Made by a program: the position numbers and the translations under genes. Of a stretch of DNA of 64,000 nucleotides, positions 54,296 to 61,768 are shown in pieces (positions within the stretch are counted from its first letter, which is position 1; each line of letters opens with the position of its first letter). Below the pieces are notes generated by a model. The model saw nothing but the letters and a program-made list of their open reading frames with translations, had not been told where the DNA came from and searched no databases. Where the stretch lies: NCBI GenBank assembly GCA_017466865.1, contig JAFTTI010000014.1, positions 1 to 64,000 on the forward strand, given 5' to 3'. Source of the DNA: Oscillospiraceae bacterium (lineage in GTDB: Bacteria; Bacillota; Clostridia; Oscillospirales; Ruminococcaceae).

Positions 54296-55072
54296 ATGAA
54301 AATAACATCTTTGGTTGAAAATATATCAAAAAGTGAAAATATAGGCGCTGAACACGGTCTTTCTCTTTTTATAGAAACAGAAAAACATAATATTCTTTTT
54401 GATATGGGGCAGACAGACCTTTTTTCAGAAAACGCAGAAAAACTTTCTGTCGACCTTTCATCCGTAGATACCGCCGTTTTATCACACGGTCATTACGATC
54501 ACGGTGGTGGGCTTTCAAAGTTTCTTTCGCTTAATGATAAAGCGAAAATCTATATAAATAAAAACGCATTCGGCGATTATTATAACGGAACGGAAAAATA
54601 CATAGGTCTTGATAAATCGCTTATGGAAAGCAATCGTATCGTTTTAACGGATGATTTCTGTGAAATCGAAAAAGGTCTTTTACTTTATTCCTGCAATGAC
54701 AGAGAGAAGAAATATAACTTAGGCAGTTTCGGTCTTAAAAAGAAAAAGGGAGATAGATTTCTCTCCGATGATTTTATCCACGAGCATTATCTTTTAATTG
54801 AAGAAAACAAGAAAAAAGTTCTTATAAGCGGATGTTCGCATAAGGGAATTTTAAATATCGCAGAGTGGTTTTCGCCCGATGTTTTAATAGGCGGATTTCA
54901 TTTTTCAAAACTCCCTCTTGATGAAAAATTAAGAGAATATGCTGAGATATTGTCATCATATGAAACAACCTTCCACACCTGCCACTGCACAGGAGAAGAG
55001 CAATACAACTTTATGAAAAAATATATGAATAATCTTTTCTATCTCTCATCGGGTGAGAGCGTTATAATATAA
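54296..55072 (+). CDS. Metallo-beta-lactamase-fold hydrolase (COG1237 type)
   Basis: A 258-residue protein; start 54296 has AAGGAAG 8 bases upstream. The metal motif HGHYDHGGG (near 78-86) replaces the usual HxHxDH, GCSHKGILN (near 180) carries a further ligand and a terminal HTCHCTGE segment another. This resembles the COG1237 group annotated as dihydropterin-aminobenzene phosphate synthases in archaea; its role in bacteria is not established. A rubredoxin gene converges from the other side. Confidence 0.75.
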   Translation: MKITSLVENISKSENIGAEHGLSLFIETEKHNILFDMGQTDLFSENAEKLSVDLSSVDTAVLSHGHYDHGGGLSKFLSLNDKAKIYINKNAFGDYYNGTEKYIGLDKSLMESNRIVLTDDFCEIEKGLLLYSCNDREKKYNLGSFGLKKKKGDRFLSDDFIHEHYLLIEENKKKVLISGCSHKGILNIAEWFSPDVLIGGFHFSKLPLDEKLREYAEILSSYETTFHTCHCTGEEQYNFMKKYMNNLFYLSSGESVII

Positions 55073-55110
55073 AAATTCCCCGTAGCCATTATGACTACGG
55101 GGTTATTTTT
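55073..55110. terminator. Bidirectional terminator
   Basis: CCCCGTAG (55078-55085) pairs with CTACGGGG (55095-55102), between convergent MBL-fold and rubredoxin genes. Confidence 0.82.
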
Positions 55111-55267
55111 ATTCTTCAGAGAACATATCTTTTCCGACACCGCAGAGAGGACATTCAAAGTCATCGGGTAAATCCTCGAATTTTGTTCCGGGTGCAATTC
55201 CTAAATCGGGAGCACCGAGTTCTTCGTCATAAACCCATCCGCAAGCGTCGCATACATACTTTTTCAT
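55109..55267 (-). CDS. Rubredoxin
   Basis: A 52-residue electron carrier. The Fe(SCys)4 site is [12 protein letters not shown] (Cys6, Cys9) and [11 protein letters not shown] (Cys39, Cys42), with the conserved aromatic positions between. It is full length for rubredoxin. GGAGG lies before the ATG. It sits 25 bp downstream of the flavodiiron gene and probably shares its transcript, supplying electrons to that oxygen- or nitric-oxide-reducing enzyme, which also carries its own rubredoxin domain. Confidence 0.95.
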   Translation of the reverse strand: MKKYVCDACGWVYDEELGAPDLGIAPGTKFEDLPDDFECPLCGVGKDMFSEE

Positions 55268-55292
55268 AAATAATACCTCCGTTTAGTTAAGT

Positions 55293-57083
55293 TTATTTTA
55301 TTTCTTCAAAATCTGCAACTCCGTGTTTACAGAGAGGACAGATGAAGTCATCGGGGAGATTTTCGCCTTCATAGACATATCCGCAGATTTTGCAGACATA
55401 TCCCTTTTTGCCTTCTGTCATCGGCTTCGGCTTAACATTTTCCTGATAATAGGTATATGTCATTGTTTCCTTGTCAGAGATAACTCTCGCTTCGGTCACC
55501 TTGCATATAAACATTCCGTGTGTGTCAAGGTCGATATACTGTTCGACTTCAAGAGAAAGGAATGAATTTATATGGCGTGGGAGGAAAACAAGTCCGTTAT
55601 CAGAACGAAGCGGTGTGCAACCTTCAAACTTATCTGTATTTCTTCCACTAACAAAACCGAACTTTTCAAAAACAGCAAAAGGTGCATCGGTTGAAAGACA
55701 GTTTATGTTCATCTTTCCCGTCTGCTTTATAACATGGTGAGAATAGTTTTCTTTATTTATAGTGACAGCAATTCTGTTCGGTGTATTTGTAACCTGAGTT
55801 ACTGTATTTACTATAAGTCCGTTATCCTTCTTGCCATCGTTTGATGTTACAACATAAAGACCGTAACCTATGTTGAAAAGTGCTGAAAGGTTATTCTTGT
55901 CGACATCTTCGCCTTTCTGTGCAAGGTATTCCATACAGAGTTCGTCCGAAAGCGCTGAAAGCGATGCTGAACTTTCTTCCGAAAGTGCCGAAAGAATTTT
56001 AACTGTGTTTTCTGTAAAGGTTATATTCTTTGATTTTTCAAACATTGATTTCATAACCTTAGCGGCCACAGGTGCCCAACTTCCGTTTTCGATAAGGGCA
56101 ACTGTTCTGTTTGAGAAATTTCTTTCTGTGAGATGATTTATAAATTCTCTCATAAAGGGGAAGATTTCTGCGTTATATGTTGTTGTTGCGAGAACGAGTT
56201 TGTTATAACGGAAAGCATCTGAAACCGCTTCAGACATATCACATCTTGCAAGGTCATAGAGAGCAACAGAAGGACATCCTTTTGCTTTAAGGTCGTCAAC
56301 AAGTTTTAAAACTGCCTTTCTTGTGTTTCCGTAAACGGATGTGTATGCTACACATATACCCTCTTTTTCAGGCTGATATGATGCCCATGTAGAGTAAAGA
56401 CCGATATAATATCCTAAATTTTCTTTGAGAACAGGGCCATGAAGGGGACAAATCGTCTGAATATCAAGCCCTGTTGCTTTTTTGAGAAGAGCATTTACTT
56501 GCGCACCGTATTTTCCTACAATACCGATATAGTATCTTCTTGCTTCGTCCGCCCAGTCTTCGTTTTCATCGGGAACGCCGAATTTTCCGAAACCATCCGC
56601 CGAGAAAAGAACTTTATCATAAGAATCATAAGTAACAATTACTTCGGGCCAATGCACCATAGGCGCAGTAACAAAAGTTAAAGTGTGCTTTCCGAGAGAA
56701 AGAGTATCTCCCTCGCCGACAGTGATGTTCTTTTCTGCAAAATCCGTTCCGAAAAAGTTTTTCATCATAGCAAAAGCCTTCGCCGATGAAACGATTTTCG
56801 CATCGGGATATGCTTTTACAAAGTTCATTATGTTCGCGGAATGGTCGGGTTCCATATGCTGAACAATGAGATAATCGGGGTTTCTTCCGCCTAAGGTATC
56901 GCGGATGTTATCAAGCCATTCGTGAGTGAAGTTCATATCAACAGTATCCATAATTGCGATTTTTTCGTCGATAATCGCATAGGAATTGTATGAAATTCCG
57001 TTGGGAACTTTATACTGACCTTCGAAAAGGTCGATTTTCTTGTCGTTGACGCCGATATATCTTATATCATTTGTTATTGTCAT
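55293..57083 (-). CDS. Multidomain flavodiiron protein (MBL-flavodoxin-flavin reductase-rubredoxin)
   Basis: A 596-residue oxygen/nitric oxide reductase. Start 57083 follows AAAGGAGG. Order: diiron MBL domain with HMEPDHSANI (the HxExDH ligands, near 76-84); flavodoxin domain from about 250 (YTSVYGNTRKAV); flavin-reductase-like domain about 410-545 (ITKENYSHHVIK-type segment INKENYSHHVIK, then GFVSGRNTDKF); C-terminal rubredoxin (YVCKICGYVYEG, ICPLCKHG). Such composites let one chain take electrons from NAD(P)H to the diiron site. It protects an anaerobe from O2 or NO. Confidence 0.93.
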   Translation of the reverse strand: MTITNDIRYIGVNDKKIDLFEGQYKVPNGISYNSYAIIDEKIAIMDTVDMNFTHEWLDNIRDTLGGRNPDYLIVQHMEPDHSANIMNFVKAYPDAKIVSSAKAFAMMKNFFGTDFAEKNITVGEGDTLSLGKHTLTFVTAPMVHWPEVIVTYDSYDKVLFSADGFGKFGVPDENEDWADEARRYYIGIVGKYGAQVNALLKKATGLDIQTICPLHGPVLKENLGYYIGLYSTWASYQPEKEGICVAYTSVYGNTRKAVLKLVDDLKAKGCPSVALYDLARCDMSEAVSDAFRYNKLVLATTTYNAEIFPFMREFINHLTERNFSNRTVALIENGSWAPVAAKVMKSMFEKSKNITFTENTVKILSALSEESSASLSALSDELCMEYLAQKGEDVDKNNLSALFNIGYGLYVVTSNDGKKDNGLIVNTVTQVTNTPNRIAVTINKENYSHHVIKQTGKMNINCLSTDAPFAVFEKFGFVSGRNTDKFEGCTPLRSDNGLVFLPRHINSFLSLEVEQYIDLDTHGMFICKVTEARVISDKETMTYTYYQENVKPKPMTEGKKGYVCKICGYVYEGENLPDDFICPLCKHGVADFEEIK

Positions 57084-57120
57084 AGAATTATCCTCCTTTG
57101 AAAAATAATTTGTTAAAAGG

Positions 57121-57149
57121 ATTATATCATAAGATTTTTTAAAATTCAA
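57121..57149 (-). promoter_or_regulatory. Promoter of the flavodiiron-rubredoxin operon
   Basis: On the minus strand TTGAAT (57149-57144), 17 bp, TATAAT (57126-57121). Confidence 0.75.
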
Positions 57150-57191
57150 TATAAAAGAAAAAATTTACTTTTTCTTTGCGTGAGAATTATG

Positions 57192-57220
57192 TTGAAATAA
57201 ATGGGTTTTCGTGTTATAAT
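57192..57220 (+). promoter_or_regulatory. Promoter of the relQ-hydrolase pair
   Basis: TTGAAA (57192-57197), 17 bp, TATAAT (57215-57220), 40 bp before the ATG. Confidence 0.8.
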
Positions 57221-57260
57221 GTACGGGATAAGTATTCCCCCGAAAGAGAGGGTATAAACA

Positions 57261-57956
57261 ATGGAAGATAAAAAAATAAAATCCTATCGCAAAAACTGGA
57301 CAAGTTCGAGCCTTGCCCTTCTTGGCAACGAACTGCGTGAATATACCGCGCCTTTAAGAGAACTTATGGCGTATTTCCGCTGTGCTATTATGGAGGTTGA
57401 AACGAAATTCCGTGTTCTTAATGAAGAACTTTCGTTGGAATACGACCGTAACCCCATAGAGTCGATAAAGACAAGGCTCAAATCAATAGAAAGCATTGCC
57501 GAAAAGCTCGACAGAAAAGGCCTTCCTATGACTGTTGAGAGTATTGAGGAAAATATCCGTGATGTTGCGGGAGTAAGGGTAATCTGCGGATTTCCTTCGG
57601 ATATCTATATGCTCGCCGATGCGCTCTTGCGTCAGGATGATATAACACTAATAGAGAAAAAAGACTATATGACAAATCCCAAACCCAATGGTTACAGAAG
57701 TCTTCATCTCATAGTTGAGATCCCCATCTTTTTACACGATGAAAAGAAACCGATGAAGGTTGAAGTTCAGCTTAGAACCATATCTATGGATTGGTGGGCA
57801 AGTCTTGAACATAAAATCCGCTATAAAAAAGATATTCTCGTTACAGAATTTATCGAGAAAGAACTGCGTGAATGTGCCGAGGCGGCGGCAGAACTTGACA
57901 GAAGAATGGAAAATTTATCAGAAAGCATAATAAGAAACGAAGAAACGGAAGAATGA
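57261..57956 (+). CDS. relQ: Small alarmone synthetase, GTP pyrophosphokinase (RelQ/YjbM type)
   Basis: A 231-residue single-domain synthetase making (p)ppGpp. The RelA/SpoT synthetase motifs are present: RVLNEELSLEYDRNPIESIK-like opening, VAGVRVICGFPSDIY (near 97-111), NPKPNGYRSLHLIVE (near 143-157, the G-Y-R-S-L motif) and VEVQLRTISMDWWASLEHKI (seen in parts). There is no hydrolase or TGS domain. A start codon for the next gene overlaps its end by the sequence TGAGATG. Confidence 0.93.
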   Translation: MEDKKIKSYRKNWTSSSLALLGNELREYTAPLRELMAYFRCAIMEVETKFRVLNEELSLEYDRNPIESIKTRLKSIESIAEKLDRKGLPMTVESIEENIRDVAGVRVICGFPSDIYMLADALLRQDDITLIEKKDYMTNPKPNGYRSLHLIVEIPIFLHDEKKPMKVEVQLRTISMDWWASLEHKIRYKKDILVTEFIEKELRECAEAAAELDRRMENLSESIIRNEETEE

Positions 57957-57957
57957 G

Positions 57958-58902
57958 ATGTTTTTTAAAACACGAAATGTAGAACTGTATTACGAAAAAA
58001 CAGGCGAAGGCGAACCTCTCATACTTCTCCACGGAAACGGAGAAAGCCACGAAATATTCAACGAGGCGATAGAAGTTTTAAAAAGAAAATTCACAGTCTA
58101 CGCTATCGACACGAGAGGACACGGACAGAGCTCCCCTGTTTTAGAAATACATTATGATGATATTGCGCATGACATATATCGTTTTATAAAGAGATTTGAT
58201 ATTAAAAAACCCGTTGTCTATGGTTTCAGCGATGGCGGAATTGTAGCGCTTCTTCTCTGCATAAAACATCCCGACCTGCTTGAAAGGGCGATAGTCAGTG
58301 GCGTGAATATAAACCCTCAGGGGATAAAGACAAAGTGGTTACTTCTTTTCAAGATAATCTATTTTCTCACAAAATCAGAAAACTATAAGATGATGATTAC
58401 AGAACCCAACATCAGTTTTTCTGAACTTGAAAAGATAACAACGCCCGTCGATATTATCTGCGGAAGCCGTGATATGATAAAGAATTCGCATATGAAGGAA
58501 ATTTCAGACCATATACCGAATTCGACCTATACCGAACTTATCGACGAAACCCACGGAAGTTATGTTATTCATACAGATAAAATAGCAAGGGTTATAACCA
58601 AAAAGGTCGCAAGGGATATTATCGAAAGGGTTACCAATATGGAAGAACTTTTCGATATTCTTGTTGTGAAACTGCGAAACGACCCCGAAGAATTCTTTAC
58701 AGATGATAAAATTCAGGATTATTATAAAATAGTCCTCTCTTACTATGAAAACGGTCTGTGGCTTTCTGATTATGAGGCCGACCAGAAAGGCTTTTTGCCG
58801 AGAAGTTTAAAAAGAGGAATTTTATCGCAGGATGGTTTCTATAATTTCATAGCAGATGTTGTTTCAAAAGAAAAGGAACTTGACAGAAACAAGCAGGTGT
58901 GA
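57958..58902 (+). CDS. Alpha/beta hydrolase
   Basis: A 314-residue hydrolase: HGNGESHEIF oxyanion loop (near 22), IDTRGHGQSS, nucleophile elbow VYGFSDGG (near 86; Ser in G-F-S-D-G) and a His in DETHGSYVIH (near 193). The last ~100 residues beyond the usual fold (from NMEELFDILVVKLR) look like an extra helical domain. It directly follows relQ and is probably co-transcribed. Substrate unknown. Confidence 0.87.
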   Translation: MFFKTRNVELYYEKTGEGEPLILLHGNGESHEIFNEAIEVLKRKFTVYAIDTRGHGQSSPVLEIHYDDIAHDIYRFIKRFDIKKPVVYGFSDGGIVALLLCIKHPDLLERAIVSGVNINPQGIKTKWLLLFKIIYFLTKSENYKMMITEPNISFSELEKITTPVDIICGSRDMIKNSHMKEISDHIPNSTYTELIDETHGSYVIHTDKIARVITKKVARDIIERVTNMEELFDILVVKLRNDPEEFFTDDKIQDYYKIVLSYYENGLWLSDYEADQKGFLPRSLKRGILSQDGFYNFIADVVSKEKELDRNKQV

Positions 58903-58920
58903 TAATATAAATCGAAACTT

Positions 58921-59016
58921 AATATATGCTGCCACCGGGTAGCGAAGATGCAAAAAAGCATCCGTATATACATCGTTAGGTCTTTGAAGATGTATATGAC
59001 GGGTGCTTGATTTTTT
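58921..59016 (+). promoter_or_regulatory. Structured leader upstream of pnuC, possible riboswitch
   Basis: The 125-base gap before pnuC holds an RNA-like arrangement: GATGC/GCATC (58947-58951, 58958-58962), TATATACATC/GATGTATATG (58965-58974, 58989-58998), CACC/GGTG (58933-58936, 59002-59005) closing both, then TTGATTTTTT. An alternative hairpin GCTGCC/GGTAGC (58928-58933, 58938-58943) would compete with the closing stem. The T-run suggests a terminator-type switch. I cannot assign it to a named class. Confidence 0.5.
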
Positions 59017-59027
59017 AAGGAGAAATT

Positions 59028-59726
59028 ATGAAAAAACTGACGGAATATTTTTCTAAAACAGAAATCCTCTTGTGGTCTGTATCGGGGGTTATGATAATAT
59101 CATCTTTCTTTATTTTCGACAGAGAAAACTATATGACCCTTATAGCCTCTTTAATCGGAATAACATCACTTATTTTCGCGGCAAAAGGCAACCCCGTATC
59201 ACAGATACTCATGATAATTTTCAGCCTTATGTATGGTGCGATTTCTTTCACATTCTCATACTACGGCGAGATGATAACCTATCTCGGAATGACCTTACCT
59301 ATGTCTGTTACAGCGCTTGTTTCATGGCTTAAAAACCCCTATGAAAAGGGAAAGAAAGAGGTTAAGGTAAACACATCTTTCTCAAAAAAAGAAATTCTGT
59401 TTATGATTTTTTTAACACTTGCAGTAACACTCATTTTCTACTTTATTCTGAAAAACTTAGGAACATCAAATCTTATCCCCTCGACAATTTCTGTTGCGAC
59501 AAGTTTTGCCGCGGTTTATCTTACATTCAGACGAAGCCCCTATTTCGCACTTCTATATGCCATGAACGATATTGTTCTCATTATCCTCTGGATACTCGCA
59601 AGTATCCACGACACAAGTTATATCTCGGTAGTCGTATGCTTTATGGCATTTCTTGCAAACGACATATATGGCTTTATCAGCTGGCGCAGAATGGAAAAAA
59701 GACAGAAAAAAACGACTGTTAATTAA
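59028..59726 (+). CDS. pnuC: PnuC-type vitamin transporter (nicotinamide riboside family)
   Basis: A 232-residue protein with seven predicted TM helices. The family segment with LGMTLPMSVTALVSWLKNP (near 88-106) and the C-terminal ANDIYGFISWRRM (near 211-223, with the N-D-x-Y and W-x-x-M) are typical of PnuC/PnuT/PnuX proteins. Substrate within the family (nicotinamide riboside, thiamine, riboflavin) cannot be fixed by eye; the leader may reveal it. AAGGAG site; the end of the gene lies inside a shared terminator palindrome. Confidence 0.85.
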   Translation: MKKLTEYFSKTEILLWSVSGVMIISSFFIFDRENYMTLIASLIGITSLIFAAKGNPVSQILMIIFSLMYGAISFTFSYYGEMITYLGMTLPMSVTALVSWLKNPYEKGKKEVKVNTSFSKKEILFMIFLTLAVTLIFYFILKNLGTSNLIPSTISVATSFAAVYLTFRRSPYFALLYAMNDIVLIILWILASIHDTSYISVVVCFMAFLANDIYGFISWRRMEKRQKKTTVN

Positions 59727-59736
59727 CAGTCGTTTT
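59709..59736. terminator. Palindromic terminator overlapping both stop codons
   Basis: AAAACGACTGTT (59709-59720) pairs with AACAGTCGTTTT (59725-59736). It lies inside the ends of both convergent genes and encodes the same Thr-Thr-Val-Asn end on each strand. Confidence 0.88.
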
Positions 59737-60261
59737 TGTTTTGCTTACTTTTCTCATAATCTTCACAATCGGCGGAATCAAAAACCCGCAGATAAGATTA
59801 CTTACCCCGTGGATACAATCAAAAGGAAGACCCGAAACTATCCACGCGATAGTTCCTTTAAAGTCAAGACCGAACATAATCGCCTGCGCGGGCGCATATA
59901 AAGTCCCGTATAAAAATCCGTGTAAAGAACAGATTATTATGTAGATAATATATTTTTTGTTTTCGGATATTTTTTCGGGAACGATAAGAACGCCTATCCA
60001 CAACGGAAGCCATATATAGATATATGGTATCCACCAGTTATTGAAGCCATAGAAAAGCCCCGTTAAAAGAACGAAAACCATTATGGGATAAATCGCTTTT
60101 TTTCTGTAAACAGCAGAAAACGAAACTATAAAAACCGCGATAAGATGAATGTTGGGAAGCGCTTCGGTAATGAGTTTTGAAACGAAAATCAAAGCACCAA
60201 GCATCCCGAAGATTATGATTTCTTTTACCGTCGGTTTAAAATCATTCCGCCCTGAATTCAT
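59719..60261 (-). CDS. ECF transporter S component, probable cobalamin or related vitamin
   Basis: A 180-residue integral membrane protein with about six TM helices, typical of energy-coupling-factor substrate-binding subunits (ALIFVSKLITEALPNIHL, then GLFYGFNNWW and HGFLYGTLYAPAQAIMFG). Start 60261 is chosen as it overlaps the upstream DUF4430 gene end by 20 bp with GAGGGCGG nearby. It lies under a cobalamin riboswitch, so cobalamin or a precursor is the best guess. ECF ATPase and T subunits are elsewhere. Confidence 0.8.
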   Translation of the reverse strand: MNSGRNDFKPTVKEIIIFGMLGALIFVSKLITEALPNIHLIAVFIVSFSAVYRKKAIYPIMVFVLLTGLFYGFNNWWIPYIYIWLPLWIGVLIVPEKISENKKYIIYIIICSLHGFLYGTLYAPAQAIMFGLDFKGTIAWIVSGLPFDCIHGVSNLICGFLIPPIVKIMRKVSKTKTTVN

Positions 60262-60679
60262 ATAAACCGCCCTCTGTGATTTCTGTTGTGTCAACACCCG
60301 AAACGGCATACTCTCCGTTTATATAAAAAGCCCAGTATTTTCCGTCTGTGTCGAAGTCTAGAGTAACTCCGTTTACAGTCTTTACATAAAGTCCGTAATC
60401 GCTATCTTCACCCGAGATAAGACCTACTTTCATAAGCGCATCTCCAACTGTTTTTTCATCGGTGTAAACGGTGAAGATTGTGTTGTTTCCGTTACCGTCA
60501 TAAACGATGAAAGTGAATGATTTTTCGCCCTCGCCGATTTCCTGATAGTCATAAGAAACCATAGGTGCTTCGGGTTCTTCGACAGTTACTTTTTTACAGG
60601 CTGAAAGCGTAAAAGACATCGCCGTAATCAATGCCATAAGAAGAAAGTTTTTTGCAATTTTTTTAAAAAGATTTTTCAT
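60242..60679 (-). CDS. DUF4430 (transcobalamin-like) lipoprotein
   Basis: A 145-residue secreted lipoprotein: N-terminal helix then lipobox FTLSACK (Cys28), followed by a DUF4430 domain (VGDALMKVGLI, YGLYVKTVNGVTLDFD, YWAFYINGEYAVSGVDT), a fold related to the C-terminal domain of transcobalamins and known to bind corrinoids in some bacteria. It is the first gene under the cobalamin riboswitch and is translationally coupled to the ECF S component. Confidence 0.85.
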   Translation of the reverse strand: MKNLFKKIAKNFLLMALITAMSFTLSACKKVTVEEPEAPMVSYDYQEIGEGEKSFTFIVYDGNGNNTIFTVYTDEKTVGDALMKVGLISGEDSDYGLYVKTVNGVTLDFDTDGKYWAFYINGEYAVSGVDTTEITEGGLYEFRAE

Positions 60680-60714
60680 AGCAAAACTCCTTTTTGATTT
60701 TTTGAAAAGTTTTC

Positions 60715-60911
60715 CCGAACAGGCGCTCGCTGTTTTTATGGGATTTTTTTATCTGTCGGAAAGTATTTCGACTCGATGAGAAAATCATCCGCCTTCTCGG
60801 AATGATTCCAATGGCATTTGGGGGATTTACGGCATCCTTACAGAATGATTTTTTAAGTTCATCACACGGCAACGGGCTTGTGCAGGATTCTCACCTGCTT
60901 CCATTCCGACA
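60715..60911 (-). promoter_or_regulatory. Cobalamin riboswitch
   Basis: On the minus strand the leader shows the cobalamin riboswitch core: GGTGAGAATCCTGC (near 60896-60883), a GCCATTG core (near 60816), GAGAAGGC and a B12-box-like segment AGTCGAAATACTTTCCG (near 60773-60757) whose changes from the consensus keep pairing. The promoter TTGTAA-17-TATAAT lies at 60946-60918, giving a start near 60911. It should shut off expression of the DUF4430 gene and S component when cobalamin is plentiful. Confidence 0.87.
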
Positions 60912-60917
60912 ACAGAT

Positions 60918-60946
60918 ATTATAGCATAGGTTTAATGTGTTTACAA
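60918..60946 (-). promoter_or_regulatory. Promoter of the cobalamin-riboswitch operon
   Basis: On the minus strand TTGTAA (60946-60941), 17 bp, TATAAT (60923-60918). Confidence 0.8.
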
Positions 60947-60993
60947 GAAAAACAAAAAATAGTGCTATTGTCAGGATAATGACCATATAGAAG

Positions 60994-61065
60994 AAGGGTA
61001 CCGAGCGATAAACTCAGGTACCCTTGATTTTTATATTACGGATTGCCCGAAGGGGCTCCCTTCGG
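60994..61065. repeat. Two hairpin-forming inverted repeats in the gap before the PII-like gene
   Basis: AAGGGTACC (60994-61002) pairs with GGTACCCTT (61017-61025), and CCGAAGGG (61047-61054) with CCCTTCGG (61058-61065). Neither is followed by a clear T-run on the minus strand, so terminator function for the PII-like gene is uncertain. Confidence 0.5.
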
Positions 61066-61081
61066 AGTACCATTTTGTTTT

Positions 61082-61765
61082 TTACTGCGAAACCATATCT
61101 TCGATATTTCCTGTTTTCCCTGCAAGGCCTAAGGCTGTGTCAACGGGAAGAGAGAAGCAAATACCCTTATTCTCTGTCATTATCCCTGCTTCTTCCATAA
61201 TGTTTTTCATAACCTCGTCTCTGTCGTCTTTTCCGACAACGATGAAAACAACATCCTTTTCGGGCTGAATAGAAATGCCGAGGAATTTTGCGGCTTCTTC
61301 TCCGCCAAGACCCAAGCCGTGAAGAAGTGTTCCTCCGCGGGCGCCCGCGGATTTTGCAGCCTCTTTAACGGCCTCAAATCCGCCTCTGTTTACTATTGTT
61401 ACTATGAGTTCGTATTTTGCTTCTGACATCTCTTTTGTTCCCTCCTTGTCGGGCGAAGTTTTGTTGAGTTTGAATGCTGTTCCAGATGCGGCTGTTATGG
61501 GGATTGTGAATGCTATTCCTTTTCCTGCCTCTGTGAGAGAGAGTTTATTGTTGAAAATCTCATAGAGGTGCATAACCTTTTCGTCTGAAACGAATGAAAA
61601 CGCCGTTACTTTCTTGTTTTCGCCAAGACCCAAATAATCGAGCATTTCCGAGTCGGCAGAGCCGTATGCGTGCGTTAAAAAACGGCAGGGTATATTTTCT
61701 TCAATGAGAATGTTCTGAACAAGATGACCGCAACTGTAATCCGCTATTAAAATCATCGCTTTCAT
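61082..61765 (-). CDS. Tandem PII-like regulatory protein
   Basis: A 227-residue protein with two PII-like domains, of which the second (from about 115: YELIVTIVNRGGFEAVKEAAKSAGARGGT in parts, with GLGLGG) has the T-loop/beta layout of GlnB-like proteins. The first half is degenerate. It follows the DUF1538 gene after 3 bp, a pairing seen in Firmicutes, and likely controls that transporter in response to a nucleotide. The ligand is not readable. Confidence 0.75.
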   Translation of the reverse strand: MKAMILIADYSCGHLVQNILIEENIPCRFLTHAYGSADSEMLDYLGLGENKKVTAFSFVSDEKVMHLYEIFNNKLSLTEAGKGIAFTIPITAASGTAFKLNKTSPDKEGTKEMSEAKYELIVTIVNRGGFEAVKEAAKSAGARGGTLLHGLGLGGEEAAKFLGISIQPEKDVVFIVVGKDDRDEVMKNIMEEAGIMTENKGICFSLPVDTALGLAGKTGNIEDMVSQ

Positions 61766-61768
61766 TTT

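Noticed and set aside
58921-59016. TPP, FMN, NAD or preQ1 riboswitch upstream of pnuC
   Set aside because: The leader lacks the conserved core strings of TPP and FMN elements and does not match the NAD or preQ1 elements as I know them, so only a generic structured leader is claimed.
60994-61025. Terminator of the PII-like gene
   Set aside because: The inverted repeat is followed by T-rich sequence only on the plus strand, where no gene ends, so it is listed only as a repeat.
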